Source of the DNA: Bacteroides sp.
GTDB lineage: Bacteria; Bacteroidota; Bacteroidia; Bacteroidales; Bacteroidaceae
Reading direction: 5' to 3'
Assembly (NCBI GenBank): GCA_021204375.1
Contig: JAJPZL010000494.1
Span: 1-5,911 of the forward strand
Length of the DNA: 5,911 bases
Both the position numbers and the translations under genes were made by a program. The notes below the pieces were generated by a model, which was given only the letters and a program-made list of their open reading frames with translations, did not search any database and was not told the DNA's origin. This document shows positions 5,569 through 5,911 of the stretch, piece after piece (the first letter of the stretch is position 1; each line of letters starts with the position of its first letter).

Positions 5569-5910
5569 GTCGACAGCCCTAAAATGCAAAAATATGTTTT
5601 TCCCTTTCCAGGTGGATGGTATGTCAAAACTTCGTTCGTACCAAAGAACCTGCTCATTACTAACATATTTTCCAACCCCTGAAAGAGATGACTCTACAGC
5701 GAATGGAACCAGTATATCTCCGTCAAAATTTATCGGAGCTTCATTAGTAAGCTCTGTGATGGCATATTTCCATAACCCATTCAGATTTTTCCAATCGGAG
5801 CGCTTCATTATTGGCCGGGGATATTCTGGTAAAACTGTAGCCGGATTAATATTTTCGGTCCATTGGGTTTTGATTTTATCTCCTACAGGTTTCCATTGTG
5901 CCCATCCTGA
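5566..5910 (-). CDS. GH2 fragment A: N-terminal part of the sugar-binding domain, 5' end off-window
   Basis: This frame is open from the right edge to TAG 5566-5568. ATG 5806-5808 looks like a start, but 34 in-frame codons precede it with typical GH2 content (PATVLPEYPRPI), so it is probably an internal Met. Recognisable segments are DWKNLNGLWKYAI, the ILVPFAVESSLSGVG motif of GH2 N-terminal domains, WYERSFDIP and FLHFRAVD. Related enzymes usually read HFGAVDW at the last of these, so Arg for Gly just before the stop may be a further substitution; that comparison is from memory of the family. Alone, this piece lacks the catalytic barrel. Confidence 0.8.
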   Translation of the reverse strand, partial: SGWAQWKPVGDKIKTQWTENINPATVLPEYPRPIMKRSDWKNLNGLWKYAITELTNEAPINFDGDILVPFAVESSLSGVGKYVSNEQVLWYERSFDIPSTWKGKNIFLHFRAVD

Positions 5911-5911
5911 G

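Larger units (their letters stand above)
4144..5910 (-). pseudogene. Family GH2 glycoside hydrolase (beta-galactosidase-like), 5'-partial, two in-frame stops
   Basis: Read on the minus strand, 588 codons stay in one frame from the right edge to TGA 4144-4146; the start and any signal peptide lie outside the window. The N-terminal stretch (QWKPVGDKIKTQW, then VLPEYPRP) resembles the start of a mature secreted Bacteroidota GH2 enzyme. Next come the sugar-binding jelly-roll domain (to about 5330), an immunoglobulin-like domain (about 5330-5020) and a TIM barrel (about 5020-4150). The likely acid/base Glu is in PFNEAWGQF (4615-4617) and the likely nucleophile Glu in LGEYGG (4432-4434); both are intact. 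TAG 5566-5568 and TGA 4789-4791 interrupt it, each where Trp is expected. GH2 enzymes release non-reducing-end sugars with retention of configuration. The exact substrate cannot be told from this sequence. It converges on the HTCS, a likely regulator of the same locus. Confidence 0.92.

Noticed and set aside
4144..5910. Stop-codon reassignment (TGA or TAG read as Trp) to explain the GH2 gene
   Set aside because: Both TAG and TGA stand at Trp sites and TAA stands at a probable Gln in the HTCS. Reassigning all three is implausible, the GH2 gene itself ends with TGA at a natural C-terminus, and the frameshifts would remain unexplained.

Overview
The window looks like part of a polysaccharide-utilisation region from a member of the Bacteroidota, most likely the order Bacteroidales. 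The main evidence is a hybrid two-component system (HTCS) regulator, a class largely confined to that phylum. It carries periplasmic propeller repeats, histidine kinase, receiver and AraC-type DNA-binding domains in one chain. The DNA is AT-rich, there is no clear Shine-Dalgarno sequence before the start codon, and a family GH2 glycoside hydrolase lies next door; all of this fits.

Layout: bases 1-63 are AT-rich leader. Bases 64-4046 (+) hold one HTCS gene, about 1326 codons when reconstructed. It is broken at four places: an in-frame TAA at 1189-1191, a -1 shift at 1743-1749, a +1 shift in a T8 run at 2537-2544, and a +2 (or -1) shift at about 3781-3786. Bases 4047-4143 are a short convergent intergenic region with a 10-bp perfect inverted repeat. 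Bases 4144-5910 (-) hold a GH2 enzyme gene whose 5' end lies beyond the right edge. It stays in one frame throughout but is interrupted by TAG (5566-5568) and TGA (4789-4791), both where a conserved tryptophan is expected.

In the intact state the HTCS would sense a glycan fragment in the periplasm with its two propellers. It would signal by phosphotransfer from His832 to Asp1125 (reconstructed numbering) and activate nearby glycan-degradation genes, of which the GH2 enzyme is a plausible member. As given, neither gene can yield a full-length protein by ordinary translation. Domain order and the recognisable catalytic residues are nevertheless preserved. This means either very recent joint decay of a regulator and its target enzyme, or uncorrected sequencing errors; sequence alone cannot separate the two. 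I see no previously undescribed system. The points most worth checking are a canonical-looking -1 slippery heptamer exactly at one break, a long T run exactly at another, and the shared C-to-T direction of the nonsense changes.
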